This document shows, piece by piece, positions 1-8,073 of a stretch of 51,814 nt of DNA. Each line of letters starts with the position of its first letter. Position 1 is the stretch's first letter. A program made the translations under genes and the position numbers. The notes beneath the pieces were generated by a model. That model saw nothing but the letters and a program-made list of their open reading frames with translations, was not told the origin of the DNA and did not search any database. This DNA comes from JARRQB01 sp965368585. Lineage in GTDB: Bacteria; Pseudomonadota; Gammaproteobacteria; Chromatiales; Chromatiaceae. The stretch lies in NCBI GenBank assembly GCA_965368585.1, contig CBDUNM010000019.1, positions 1 to 51,814 on the forward strand, written 5' to 3'.

Positions 1-1710
1 CCCTTGCCCGAACCCGTCCAGGCGCTCGACCACCCGGTCGATGCTGTCGACGCACACCGACTGCAGATGGTGACCTAGCACCGTCTCCACCGCTGCCTGC
101 CACTCACTCGGAACCGACAACTGTTCAAGCAGGCGGCGCGCATCAGCCAGGTCGGAGTCGCGCAGCCAGTGCTGCAGGCCGCTGTCGTCGGCGTTGATCG
201 CGGCTTGCTGCAGGGCCTGCAGCGACGCCAGCCGACCCTTCCCGGTCTCCAACTCGGTCCGGCCTCTGGCCAGTTCACGCTCGTTGGCGGCATTGTGCTC
301 GCGCGATTCGGCGATCAACGCGGCCGCGGCGGCAACTGCCCGACCCACCTCGTCGACCCTGCCCGCCCGCTCCACTGCGACCCGCTGGAGTTCGTTGATC
401 TCGGCGTTCAGTTCGATATCCGCCAGTCGACGCTTGTCTTCTTCCAGGCGTTCGAGGCGGCGCTTGAGCTGGGTTTCGAGTTGCTCAAGCTGGTTGATGC
501 GGGCCCGCTCGACCTGGGCCTGTTGCGCCGGTTCGGTCGCTTTCTGATTGAATTCGTCCCACTCCGTCTGCCAACGCTGCATGGCGCCTTCGGCGGCCGC
601 GAGGAGTTCGGTGCGTTCATTGGCCCGCTCACGCGCCTCTTCCAGGAGCGGCATGTCCTGTTCCAGCGATTCGGTCAGCGTCAGCAGTTGGCCTTCGTCC
701 TGCTGACTGTGTGCCCGCGCTTCCTGCAGCGCGCGCTGCGCCTGCTCCAGATCGATCTCCTGCCGCTGGCGCGACTCGCGGGCGAACTGAATGGCCTCTT
801 CGAGCCGGGCGATGTCGGCGCCGACAGCGTAGAATCGACCCTGCACCGTATTGAACGCATCGTTTGCGTCGATGTGGTCGTCACGGTACTTTTCGATCCC
901 GGACTCGGACTGCCGCTGATCCGCGAGCGCCGCCTGCAACCGGTTCTCCTGTTCGGCAATCGCCCGGTCGCGGGTTGTGACGTCCGAGTCCATGTCGATC
1001 AGACGCAGACTCAGCAGCTCCGCCTGCACCCGCCGCTCGTCGTTTTTCAACTCCCGGTACTTTTCCGCCGTAGCGGCCTGGCGCTCCAGGTGCCGCAGCT
1101 GTTTTTGGATTTCTTCCCGTAAGTCGTTGAGTCGGCTCAGGTTTTCACGCGTGTGCGCGATGCGTCTTTCGGTTTCTTTACGGCGCTCTTTATACTTTGA
1201 GATGCCGGCTGCTTCTTCGAGGTAAAGCCGCAGATCCTCCGGCCGCGCCTCGATAATCCGCGAGATCATGCCCTGCTCGATGATCGAGTAACTGCGCGGC
1301 CCCAGGCCGGTGCCCAGGAACAGATCCGCGATGTCGCGACGGCGGCATTTGACGTTGTTGAGGTAATACAACGACTGGCCGTCGCGCGATACCTGACGCT
1401 TCACCGAGATCTCGGCGTACTGCGCGAACTGTCCGCCCGCGCTGCCGTCGGCATTGTCGAACACCAGTTCGATCGATGCGGTCCCGACCGGTTTCCGGGT
1501 CGACGAGCCGTTGAAGATGACGTCGGCCATCGATTCGCCGCGCAACATTTTCGCGGAACTCTCACCCATGACCCAACGTACGGCGTCGATCACGTTCGAC
1601 TTGCCGCAACCGTTGGGCCCGACGACGCCGACGAGATTGCTGGGGAACAGGACAGTGGTGGGATCGACGAAGGACTTGAAGCCCGCAAGCTTGATTTTTT
1701 CCAGACGCAT
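1..1710 (-). CDS. smc: Chromosome segregation protein SMC (amino-terminal part)
   Basis: Partial gene: 570 codons are present and the reading frame runs off the left window edge without a stop. SMC is the ATPase of the SMC-ScpAB condensin that organises and segregates the nucleoid. The start MRLEKIKLAGFKSFVDPT is the family's typical amino terminus. The Walker A loop GPNGCGKSN is at about residues 31-39, followed by the R-loop region (ADLFLGTGLGPRSYSIIEQG) and then about 350 residues of charged, Gln/Glu/Arg-rich coiled coil. The last ~60 residues visible (WLRDSDLADARRLLEQL onward) look like the beginning of the hinge. The head ABC signature and Walker B lie outside the window. The ATG at 1708-1710 has no strong Shine-Dalgarno but fits the family start exactly. 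It is divergent from queF. Confidence 0.97.
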   Translation of the reverse strand, partial: MRLEKIKLAGFKSFVDPTTVLFPSNLVGVVGPNGCGKSNVIDAVRWVMGESSAKMLRGESMADVIFNGSSTRKPVGTASIELVFDNADGSAGGQFAQYAEISVKRQVSRDGQSLYYLNNVKCRRRDIADLFLGTGLGPRSYSIIEQGMISRIIEARPEDLRLYLEEAAGISKYKERRKETERRIAHTRENLSRLNDLREEIQKQLRHLERQAATAEKYRELKNDERRVQAELLSLRLIDMDSDVTTRDRAIAEQENRLQAALADQRQSESGIEKYRDDHIDANDAFNTVQGRFYAVGADIARLEEAIQFARESRQRQEIDLEQAQRALQEARAHSQQDEGQLLTLTESLEQDMPLLEEARERANERTELLAAAEGAMQRWQTEWDEFNQKATEPAQQAQVERARINQLEQLETQLKRRLERLEEDKRRLADIELNAEINELQRVAVERAGRVDEVGRAVAAAAALIAESREHNAANERELARGRTELETGKGRLASLQALQQAAINADDSGLQHWLRDSDLADARRLLEQLSVPSEWQAAVETVLGHHLQSVCVDSIDRVVERLDGFGQG

Positions 1711-1900
1711 GGGGCGCAAAGATACCGGATCGCACCGACCCGGCACAAGCGACAAATGATCAATATAATTCGAATCAGATTTAACAAGTAACTATTTGTT
1801 TTTTATTTATTATTTAGTCCATAATCAATTCGCCGCGCGGCGGATGCAGAAGTGCTGCGCTATACTGCGCGCTCTCTTCGTCCCAGCAAACCAAACCGTT
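1711..1900. other. Divergent smc / queF intergenic region
   Basis: This 190-bp region is clearly more AT-rich (about 1755-1830) than its surroundings, as expected for a divergent promoter region. A TATACT hexamer at 1861-1866 could be a -10 element for queF, but I see no convincing -35 element with it. No small gene, and no convincing preQ1-type structure, is visible. Confidence 0.4.
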
Positions 1901-2308
1901 ATGCCGTCCTCGCCATCCAAAACGCTCGAAACCTTTGACAACCCACAGCCCGACCGCGACTACGCCGTAGTCATACGCATACCCGAATTCACCTGTCTGT
2001 GTCCCAAAACGGGACAACCGGATTTCGCCACCCTGCTGCTCGAGTACGTGCCCGATCGGCTTTGTGTCGAGTTGAAGGCCCTCAAGCTCTACACCTGGTC
2101 GTTTCGCGAGGAAGGCGCGTTCCACGAGGCCGTGACCAATCGGATCCTGGACGACCTGGTGGCCGCCACCGAGCCACGTTTCATGCGTTTGACCGGCGAC
2201 TTTAACGTGCGCGGCGGCATCTATACCCGGGTCGTCGCGGAACATCGATCGCCCGACTGGCAAGCGCCGGCGCCGGTCATCCTGCCGACCACCGCCGAGC
2301 GTGCCTGA
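1901..2308 (+). CDS. queF: NADPH-dependent 7-cyano-7-deazaguanine reductase (QueF, short form)
   Basis: QueF reduces preQ0 nitrile to preQ1 amine in queuosine tRNA-modification synthesis, using two NADPH. The 135-residue product has the single-domain (type I) length. Visible signatures are CLCPKTGQPDFA (residues 32-43), with the thioimide-forming cysteine (C34) and the general-acid aspartate (D41); the QueF motif ELKALKLYTWSFREEG (57-72); and FHE with H75 and E76. I start at ATG 1901 because the family begins only a few residues before this. In-frame upstream ATGs would add about 35 unrelated residues. The stop codon overlaps the GTG start of the following sugar kinase by 8 bases, so the two are probably co-translated. 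No other queuosine gene is in the window. Confidence 0.95.
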   Translation: MPSSPSKTLETFDNPQPDRDYAVVIRIPEFTCLCPKTGQPDFATLLLEYVPDRLCVELKALKLYTWSFREEGAFHEAVTNRILDDLVAATEPRFMRLTGDFNVRGGIYTRVVAEHRSPDWQAPAPVILPTTAERA

Positions 2309-3614
2309 GGCCTTTCTCGGGGTCGACATCGGCACCACGGGGTGTCGGGCGACCGCGATCGACGCCGAGCGGCGTATCCTGACGTCCGCAGCAGTCGAAT
2401 TACCCGCGCCCCGGCAACCGCGGCCCGGCGTCGCCGAACAGGAGGCGGAGATCTGGTGGGCAGCGTTCTGCAAAGTGACACGGCGGCTGGTCGACGGACT
2501 TGCAGGCTATCGACCGACCGCGATATGTGCGGACGGCACCTCGGGTACCTTGGTAATCACCGACGCGGCGGGACATCCGGTCTGCGCGGCGATGATGTAC
2601 AACGATCAACGCGGCAGCGCCGCGCTGCACACGCTGCGCGCGGTCGCTCCCGCCGATTCGCCGGTACAAAGTGCCTCCAGCAGCCTGGCGAAATTGCTGG
2701 TCGCCAGCGACGCGGGCGGGGTTAATGCGGCGACGCGCGTGATGCACCAAGCGGAATGGGTCCTCGGCAGGCTGGCCGGACGGTTCGACACGGGCGACGA
2801 GAACAACTGCCTCAAACTCGGCTACGACCAGCGCGCACGCCGCTGGCCACAGTGGCTGGCCGCGCTCGGGCTGCGGCCGGAAATTCTCCCGCGAGTGGTA
2901 CCTCCCGGCACACCCTTGGGCAAAGTCGCGCCGGCGCTCGCCGAGGTAACGGGTCTGCCCGCCGGACTGATCGTATGCGCCGGTACGACCGACAGCACCG
3001 CGGCATCCCTGGCGGCGGGCATTGTCGCCGCGGGGGACGGCGTCACCTCGCTCGGCAGCACGCTGGTCCTGAAGATACTGTCTATACACCCGGTCGAATC
3101 GGCCGCTTTCGGCGTCTACAGCCAGCGCATCGACGATCTTTGGCTGGTCGGCGGGGCATCAAACAGCGGCGGCAGCGTATTGCGGAATTTCTTTACTGAT
3201 ACAGCGATGGCGCAGATGACCGATCGACTGGACTTCGACCGCCCCACCGGACTCGACTATTACCCACTGCCGCGAACCGGGGAGCGGTTTCCCGTCAATG
3301 ATCCGAACCTGGCGCCGCGCCTGACGCCCAGACCGGATAACCCGGTGCGATTTTTTCAGGCCTTGCTCGAGGGTTTGATGCGCATTGAGAAACAGGGCTA
3401 CGACGCGCTGCGCGCGCTGGGTGCCGGTTATCCGTGTCGGGTAATGAGCAGCGGCGGCGGCGCAAGCAACCTGCCCTGGTCCCGCGCGCGAGCCAAACGA
3501 CTGGGTGTTCCGGTTACGACGGCGAGCAACCCCGCAGCGTCGTACGGCGCTGCCTTGATCGCATTGCGCGGTGCGCGCCGGCAATCCCTGTTGGGCGAAT
3601 ATCCGGCGCAGTGA
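2301..3614 (+). CDS. FGGY-family carbohydrate kinase (short, D-ribulokinase/xylulokinase-like)
   Basis: ATP-dependent sugar kinase of the FGGY family, 437 residues, shorter than classical xylulokinases (~490) and close in size to the compact D-ribulose kinase group found in cyanobacteria and plants. Phosphate-1 loop DIGTTGCRATAID (residues 9-21); ADGTSG followed by MMYNDQR (78-104); catalytic-base region CAGTTDSTAASLAAG with D231; phosphate-2 region SLGSTLV; adenosine motif SSGGGASNLPWSRARAKRLG near residue 390. The GTG start lies inside the last codons of queF, giving an 8-base overlap and suggesting coupling, although queuosine synthesis and sugar phosphorylation have no obvious link. The sugar cannot be told from sequence; ribulose or xylulose is the best guess. 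Confidence 0.85.
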   Translation: MPEAFLGVDIGTTGCRATAIDAERRILTSAAVELPAPRQPRPGVAEQEAEIWWAAFCKVTRRLVDGLAGYRPTAICADGTSGTLVITDAAGHPVCAAMMYNDQRGSAALHTLRAVAPADSPVQSASSSLAKLLVASDAGGVNAATRVMHQAEWVLGRLAGRFDTGDENNCLKLGYDQRARRWPQWLAALGLRPEILPRVVPPGTPLGKVAPALAEVTGLPAGLIVCAGTTDSTAASLAAGIVAAGDGVTSLGSTLVLKILSIHPVESAAFGVYSQRIDDLWLVGGASNSGGSVLRNFFTDTAMAQMTDRLDFDRPTGLDYYPLPRTGERFPVNDPNLAPRLTPRPDNPVRFFQALLEGLMRIEKQGYDALRALGAGYPCRVMSSGGGASNLPWSRARAKRLGVPVTTASNPAASYGAALIALRGARRQSLLGEYPAQ

Positions 3615-3679
3615 GGGCGGCGTACCGCCGACCTGGTCGTCATTGCCGGGCGTTTGGCACCGCGGCACCGTAAGCCCGA

Positions 3680-6472
3680 TCAGAGCGAGTTGAGCAAGAC
3701 CTGCGCCTTTTGCTCCCATTCGGTTTGCGCGTGATCCTGCAGCACCCGTTCGAGTATGGGACGCGCCTCCCGTTCCCGGCCCGCGGCGCGCAGCGCTTCG
3801 GCGACGTGCAGACCGATTTCCGCGTTGCGCGGCGCGGCAACCAGCGCCTGCTGCAGCACGATCAAACCTTGCTGTACCTTGCCGTTCTTGTAGAGGATCC
3901 AACCGTAGGTATCGACAATCTCAGGCCGTTCCGGGGCTATTTCGTACGCCATGGCGGATTTTTCGAGTGCCCGCTTGTCGCCGGCGAGGTGATAAAGCCA
4001 GGCGATGTTGTTCAACACCACAGGATTGTCGGGAGTTATCTGCAACGCGTTTTCATAAGAGCGGGTCGCGTCCGCGTTCTGCCCCAACTGCTGCTGCAGC
4101 ATGCCCAGAGTAGTCCACGATGTCCCGTCTTTGTCGTTGTTCTTCAACCAGTCCTGCAACACCTTGATCGCCCGCTGCGGGTCGCCGGACGCCGACAGGG
4201 AATGCGCGAACAGGTTGATACGCTTGCTGCTACCCTCGGTGCGCACCGCTTTTTCCACGGCGCGCAGCGTCTTGTCCATCTGCCCCAGGCCGCGATAAGC
4301 CGCCGCCTCGATTTCGTACCCCAAGGCATTGTCGGGAAAGTTTTTTTGCATGCCGCGCGCGATGGCAAGCGCCGCATTGTAGTTCTTGGCGCGCAATTCC
4401 AGCTCGCCCAGACCGATCCGCAACATCGGCAACTTGGCGTCTTTGTCGATGTCTATCGAGCGGTTGAAGCTGATCCGAGATCCGTTCAGGTCACCCGCCG
4501 CGGCCTGGGCGCGCGCCAGTTGAAACCAGCCCTCTATCGAATCGGGTTGCTTATCCACCAGTTTTTGCAGCGTTCGGACCGCGCTGCTGAAATCGCCGCC
4601 TTGCAGCTGCGCCATGCCTCTGACGCGCAACACGGCCGGCAACTCGTTGTAATTGGCGGGCAGGCCGCTCAGCATGCCGGCCGCTTTCAGTGCGTTGCCT
4701 TCCTGGAGATGGAGTTCCGCCAGCAGCAGCAGGGGTTGCAGCGACTGGGGATTCGCCCGGTTGGCGCGCGTGAGCCAGTCCTCCAGCGCCTCGCGGTCGC
4801 CCTTTCGCTGTGCCAAAGACGCCATACCCATCAAGGCGCCCAGGTGGTTTTCCTGCTTTGCCAGCACGTCCTGGTAGCGCTGCTCCGCCGCATCCAAAGT
4901 ACCGGCGACGAGCGCCAGCCGCGCCCTGTTCATGTTGGCAACGACGAATTCCGGGTCCTTTTTCAGAGCTTCCAGAAACTTCGCTTCCGCCTGCTCCAGG
5001 TTGCGGGTCGCGAGGTAGGCCAGGCCGGTCAGATTGTACGGAATCGGACTGTCCGCCATGCGCTTCTCGAGCTGCAGCGACGCTTCCAGCGCCTTGTCGT
5101 GTTCCTTCTTATTGAGGTAGGAGAGCACCAGCAGTACATCAGCCTGGACGATGTCCTGCCCCAGATCCACCGCCGACTCGAGCTCGGCGATGGCCGCGTC
5201 GGTATCGCCGCCGGCGAGCCGACCCAGGGCCAGTTGCGTACGCAACAACGCCTGATCAGGGTCGAGTTCGACGGCTTTGGCCATGTATTCGGACCCCTCG
5301 CTGTTTTTCCCCGCCTGCAGGTAGGCATTGCCCAGCAGTGCCAGCAGTTGGGCGTCATCTGGATACCGGTCCGCCATCGGCTTGAGGACCTCGATGGCGC
5401 GGTCGGGTGAGCGCAGTTTCAAGCGCGCCGCGGCCAGTAGTTTCGCAACCGAGGGATTATTGTTCAGCGAGGTCGCCACGCGCGCCAGGTAGTCTTCGGC
5501 GGTCTGATAGTCATTCTTGGCATACGCCACCACACCGTACAACAACAGGCTCTGCAGATGCGTGGGCATCACGCGCAATACCAGCTGCAACTGATCCTGG
5601 GCCGTTTCCAGATCGCGAGTCTGGAACGCCGCCATGGCGTGGATATAGCTGGCGAACGGCATTTCGCCGAACCGCTGACGAATCTCCTCGACGTCCGCCA
5701 AGGCGAGATCCGCCTTGCGCTGAGCAATCGCGACCAGACCGTGGCCGATATAGGCGCGACGATTGTTCGGCGCGAGTTCCTTGGCCTTGGTAAAGTCGGC
5801 GAAGGCCGCATCCAGATCACCCGCCTGGCGAGCCAGTTCGCCCCTGACAACCCGCGCTTCCGCCAGATCGGGCTGCTGTTCGATCAACAGGTCCAATTCC
5901 TGACGGGCCGCGTCGGTATCCTTTTTACTGATCAACACCCGGGCCTTACCCAGGCGCGCATCCGGAATGTCGGCATTGAGCTCCAGCGACTGGTCATAGG
6001 CGGCAATGGCATCTTCGATCTGTTGCAGCGCCAGGTGCGCATGGCCACGCATGGCCAATACCCGGGCCCGGTTTTCCACCGACAACTCGGCGTCGGCCTG
6101 GATCGTATCCAGCAGTTCTTGAAACTTGTTCTGCAGCGCCAGGGCCTGTCCCAGCCCGGTGACCCAGCGGTCGGGATCTGCCTCGAGCTGCTTGGCTCGG
6201 GAGAATTCCTTTTCGGCACCCTTGCCGTCGGCCAGGCGCAGATAGGTGTTTCCGAGCAGCACACGGGCTTCGACGTTGAGCGGGTCGGCCTGCAAGGCAT
6301 TCTTCAACTGTATGACCGCCGCCTTGACTTCCCCGTTGGCCAGGAATTTTTCGGCATCGGCGACGTATTCTGCCGATTCGCTGGCGCCGTGCACGGCACC
6401 ACTCAAGGCGGTTACGATGAAGCCGATCAGGAGAAATTCCTTCATCTTGCGGCGTCTTTTGCATCGGAACAT
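3680..6472 (-). CDS. prsT: XrtA/PEP-CTERM system TPR-repeat protein PrsT
   Basis: Very long tetratricopeptide-repeat protein (930 residues from the start chosen) of the type found with XrtA exosortase / PEP-CTERM exopolysaccharide loci. A basic n-region and one hydrophobic segment (FLLIGFIVTALSGAV) form an export signal. It is followed by YVADAEKFLANGEVKAAVIQ and then more than twenty TPR-like helix pairs through to the carboxyl terminus (AYEIAPERPEIVDTYGWILY is one of the last). I prefer ATG 6472 because GGAGA lies 9 nt upstream; the inner ATG at 6445 lacks a ribosome site. Family members are usually annotated as lipoproteins, but no cysteine follows the hydrophobic core here, so this one is predicted to be soluble and periplasmic. 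It is last in the block PGT-prsK-prsR-prsT. Function in assembly or export of extracellular polymer is inferred. Confidence 0.88.
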   Translation of the reverse strand: MFRCKRRRKMKEFLLIGFIVTALSGAVHGASESAEYVADAEKFLANGEVKAAVIQLKNALQADPLNVEARVLLGNTYLRLADGKGAEKEFSRAKQLEADPDRWVTGLGQALALQNKFQELLDTIQADAELSVENRARVLAMRGHAHLALQQIEDAIAAYDQSLELNADIPDARLGKARVLISKKDTDAARQELDLLIEQQPDLAEARVVRGELARQAGDLDAAFADFTKAKELAPNNRRAYIGHGLVAIAQRKADLALADVEEIRQRFGEMPFASYIHAMAAFQTRDLETAQDQLQLVLRVMPTHLQSLLLYGVVAYAKNDYQTAEDYLARVATSLNNNPSVAKLLAAARLKLRSPDRAIEVLKPMADRYPDDAQLLALLGNAYLQAGKNSEGSEYMAKAVELDPDQALLRTQLALGRLAGGDTDAAIAELESAVDLGQDIVQADVLLVLSYLNKKEHDKALEASLQLEKRMADSPIPYNLTGLAYLATRNLEQAEAKFLEALKKDPEFVVANMNRARLALVAGTLDAAEQRYQDVLAKQENHLGALMGMASLAQRKGDREALEDWLTRANRANPQSLQPLLLLAELHLQEGNALKAAGMLSGLPANYNELPAVLRVRGMAQLQGGDFSSAVRTLQKLVDKQPDSIEGWFQLARAQAAAGDLNGSRISFNRSIDIDKDAKLPMLRIGLGELELRAKNYNAALAIARGMQKNFPDNALGYEIEAAAYRGLGQMDKTLRAVEKAVRTEGSSKRINLFAHSLSASGDPQRAIKVLQDWLKNNDKDGTSWTTLGMLQQQLGQNADATRSYENALQITPDNPVVLNNIAWLYHLAGDKRALEKSAMAYEIAPERPEIVDTYGWILYKNGKVQQGLIVLQQALVAAPRNAEIGLHVAEALRAAGREREARPILERVLQDHAQTEWEQKAQVLLNSL

Positions 6473-6673
6473 CAGTCGCTCTCTCCGTCGTCGCGTTATG
6501 GGTTTCGGCCAGGACCTCAGGATCCGCCGGCAATTCTGAATCAGTCGGTGCGCGCTGACAAATCGACCGGCGACCAAGACGAGGATATTCGGGAAAAGTC
6601 GCGCGGCATCATGCATTCAACCACTTTGACCGCCCGGTGTGGCGGCGATCCGTTACTCGAGCGAAGCGAGCGG

Positions 6674-8029
6674 TTAGATCTTCACGCTGTACTTGCGCAT
6701 CAGATTGTATAAAGTCGGCCGTGTGACCCCCAACAGGTCCGCGGTTTTCGACACGTTGTTGTCGGTACGACTGAGCGCGCGCATGATCGCCCGCGACTCC
6801 GCCTTCTCGCGCACTTCGCGCAGATTGAAGGGTGCCGGATCCGCCTCGTTTTCAGTCAGCTCCAGGTCTTCTTCGCTAATCTGCGTGCCGTCCGTCATGA
6901 TCACTGCCCGCTTCACCCGATTCTCGAGTTCGCGAACATTACCCGGCCAAGGGTGCTGTTCGATAGCCTGTAGCGCCTGCGGTGTGAACGACCTGATGGG
7001 CCGCTTGAGTTCCCGTGCAAAGCGCTCCAGGAAGGCGCGCGCCAGCAACACCGCATCGCCGTGACGATCGCGCAACGGCGGCACCGCGATGGTTGCCTCG
7101 TTGATGCGGTAGTACAAGTCCTCCCGAAACGTGCCTTCGCGGATCAGCTCGGGTAAATCGCGGTGCGTGGCGCATAAAACGCGGACATCCACGGCAATTT
7201 CGTCGCGCCCGCCGACCCGCTCGATCACGCGCTCCTGCAGAAAGCGCAACAGTTTGGCCTGCAACGCCAAGGGCAAGTCCCCGACCTCGTCCAGGAACAG
7301 GATGCCACCATCGGCGACCTCGATCTTTCCGGGCGTGGTCTTGGTTGCGCCGGTGAACGCACCCTTTTCGTAACCGAACAACTCGCTCTCCAGCAACGCC
7401 TCCGGAATCGCGGCGCAGTTGATGGCCACCAGTTTTTTCTCCGAACGATCGCTCAAGCGGTGCAGCGCCTTGACCAACACTTCTTTGCCTGTACCGCTCT
7501 CACCGAGCAGCAGCGTGGACACATCGGTCGGAGCGAGTCTTTCCACCGTGCGACAGACTTTCAACATCTCGGGGCTGGCCGCCAGCAGGCCCTCGAGCGC
7601 CGAACTGGAGCCCGCACCGTGATAACGACGATTTTCCTGCTCGAGGTAGTGTAAGCGCGCCGCCCGCTGAATCGTGATATTCAGCAGTTCCGGATCAATC
7701 GGTTTTTCGTAAAAGTCGTAGGCGCCCATACCGATCGCCCGCACCGCGTTGGTTTTGTCGTTGTGGCCGGTCACGACGATGACCTTGGTATCGGGCACCA
7801 GCGAGAGTATCTCCTCCAACAGCGAAAAACCCTGCGTCACGCCCCCGGGGTCGGGCGGCAACCCAAGGTCCAGGGTAACGACGGGCGGCTCGTGCCGGCG
7901 CAGTTGCGCCAGCGCGCTGTCCCTGTCTTCCGCGATCGCGACTTCGAAATCTTCGAAACTCCAGCGAAGCTGACTCTGTAAGCCCGGGTCATCCTCCACC
8001 ACCAGCAGCGTTTGTTGAGAATCTGGCAA
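6674..8029 (-). CDS. prsR: Sigma-54-dependent response regulator PrsR (PEP-CTERM system)
   Basis: NtrC-type activator that switches on RpoN-dependent promoters in XrtA/PEP-CTERM exopolysaccharide systems. A receiver domain with VVEDD and phospho-acceptor D54 in VTLDLGLPPDPGG is followed by an AAA+ domain: Walker A GESGTGKE near residue 177, the sigma-54 contact loop GAFTGA, and LFLDEVGDLPL. A Fis-type helix-turn-helix closes the protein (SKTADLLGVTRPTLYNLMRKY). VTLDLGLPPDPGG is characteristic of the PrsR subgroup. Start: I choose TTG 8029 (MPDSQQTLLVVEDD) because AGGAAG lies 7 nt upstream; an earlier in-frame TTG at 8047 has no such site. The gene lies 44 nt downstream of prsK, its presumed cognate sensor kinase. 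Confidence 0.92.
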   Translation of the reverse strand: MPDSQQTLLVVEDDPGLQSQLRWSFEDFEVAIAEDRDSALAQLRRHEPPVVTLDLGLPPDPGGVTQGFSLLEEILSLVPDTKVIVVTGHNDKTNAVRAIGMGAYDFYEKPIDPELLNITIQRAARLHYLEQENRRYHGAGSSSALEGLLAASPEMLKVCRTVERLAPTDVSTLLLGESGTGKEVLVKALHRLSDRSEKKLVAINCAAIPEALLESELFGYEKGAFTGATKTTPGKIEVADGGILFLDEVGDLPLALQAKLLRFLQERVIERVGGRDEIAVDVRVLCATHRDLPELIREGTFREDLYYRINEATIAVPPLRDRHGDAVLLARAFLERFARELKRPIRSFTPQALQAIEQHPWPGNVRELENRVKRAVIMTDGTQISEEDLELTENEADPAPFNLREVREKAESRAIMRALSRTDNNVSKTADLLGVTRPTLYNLMRKYSVKI

Positions 8030-8073
8030 AATCTGTCTTCCTCGCAACTACCTGTTAGGACCTGCCCCAGCTT

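Noticed and set aside
169..1122. Long open frame on the plus strand inside smc
   Set aside because: It is the antisense of a coiled-coil coding region with an unmistakable SMC reading on the minus strand; leucine/arginine-rich composition is typical of a shadow frame.
3710..5410. 566-codon plus-strand open frame across prsT
   Set aside because: Antisense of the TPR repeats; no ribosome site, and composition reflects the repetitive GC-rich opposite strand.
6650..6676. Short repeated GAGCGA/GCGAGC sequence at the end of prsR
   Set aside because: It can form only a 4-bp stem without a T-tract, too weak for a terminator.
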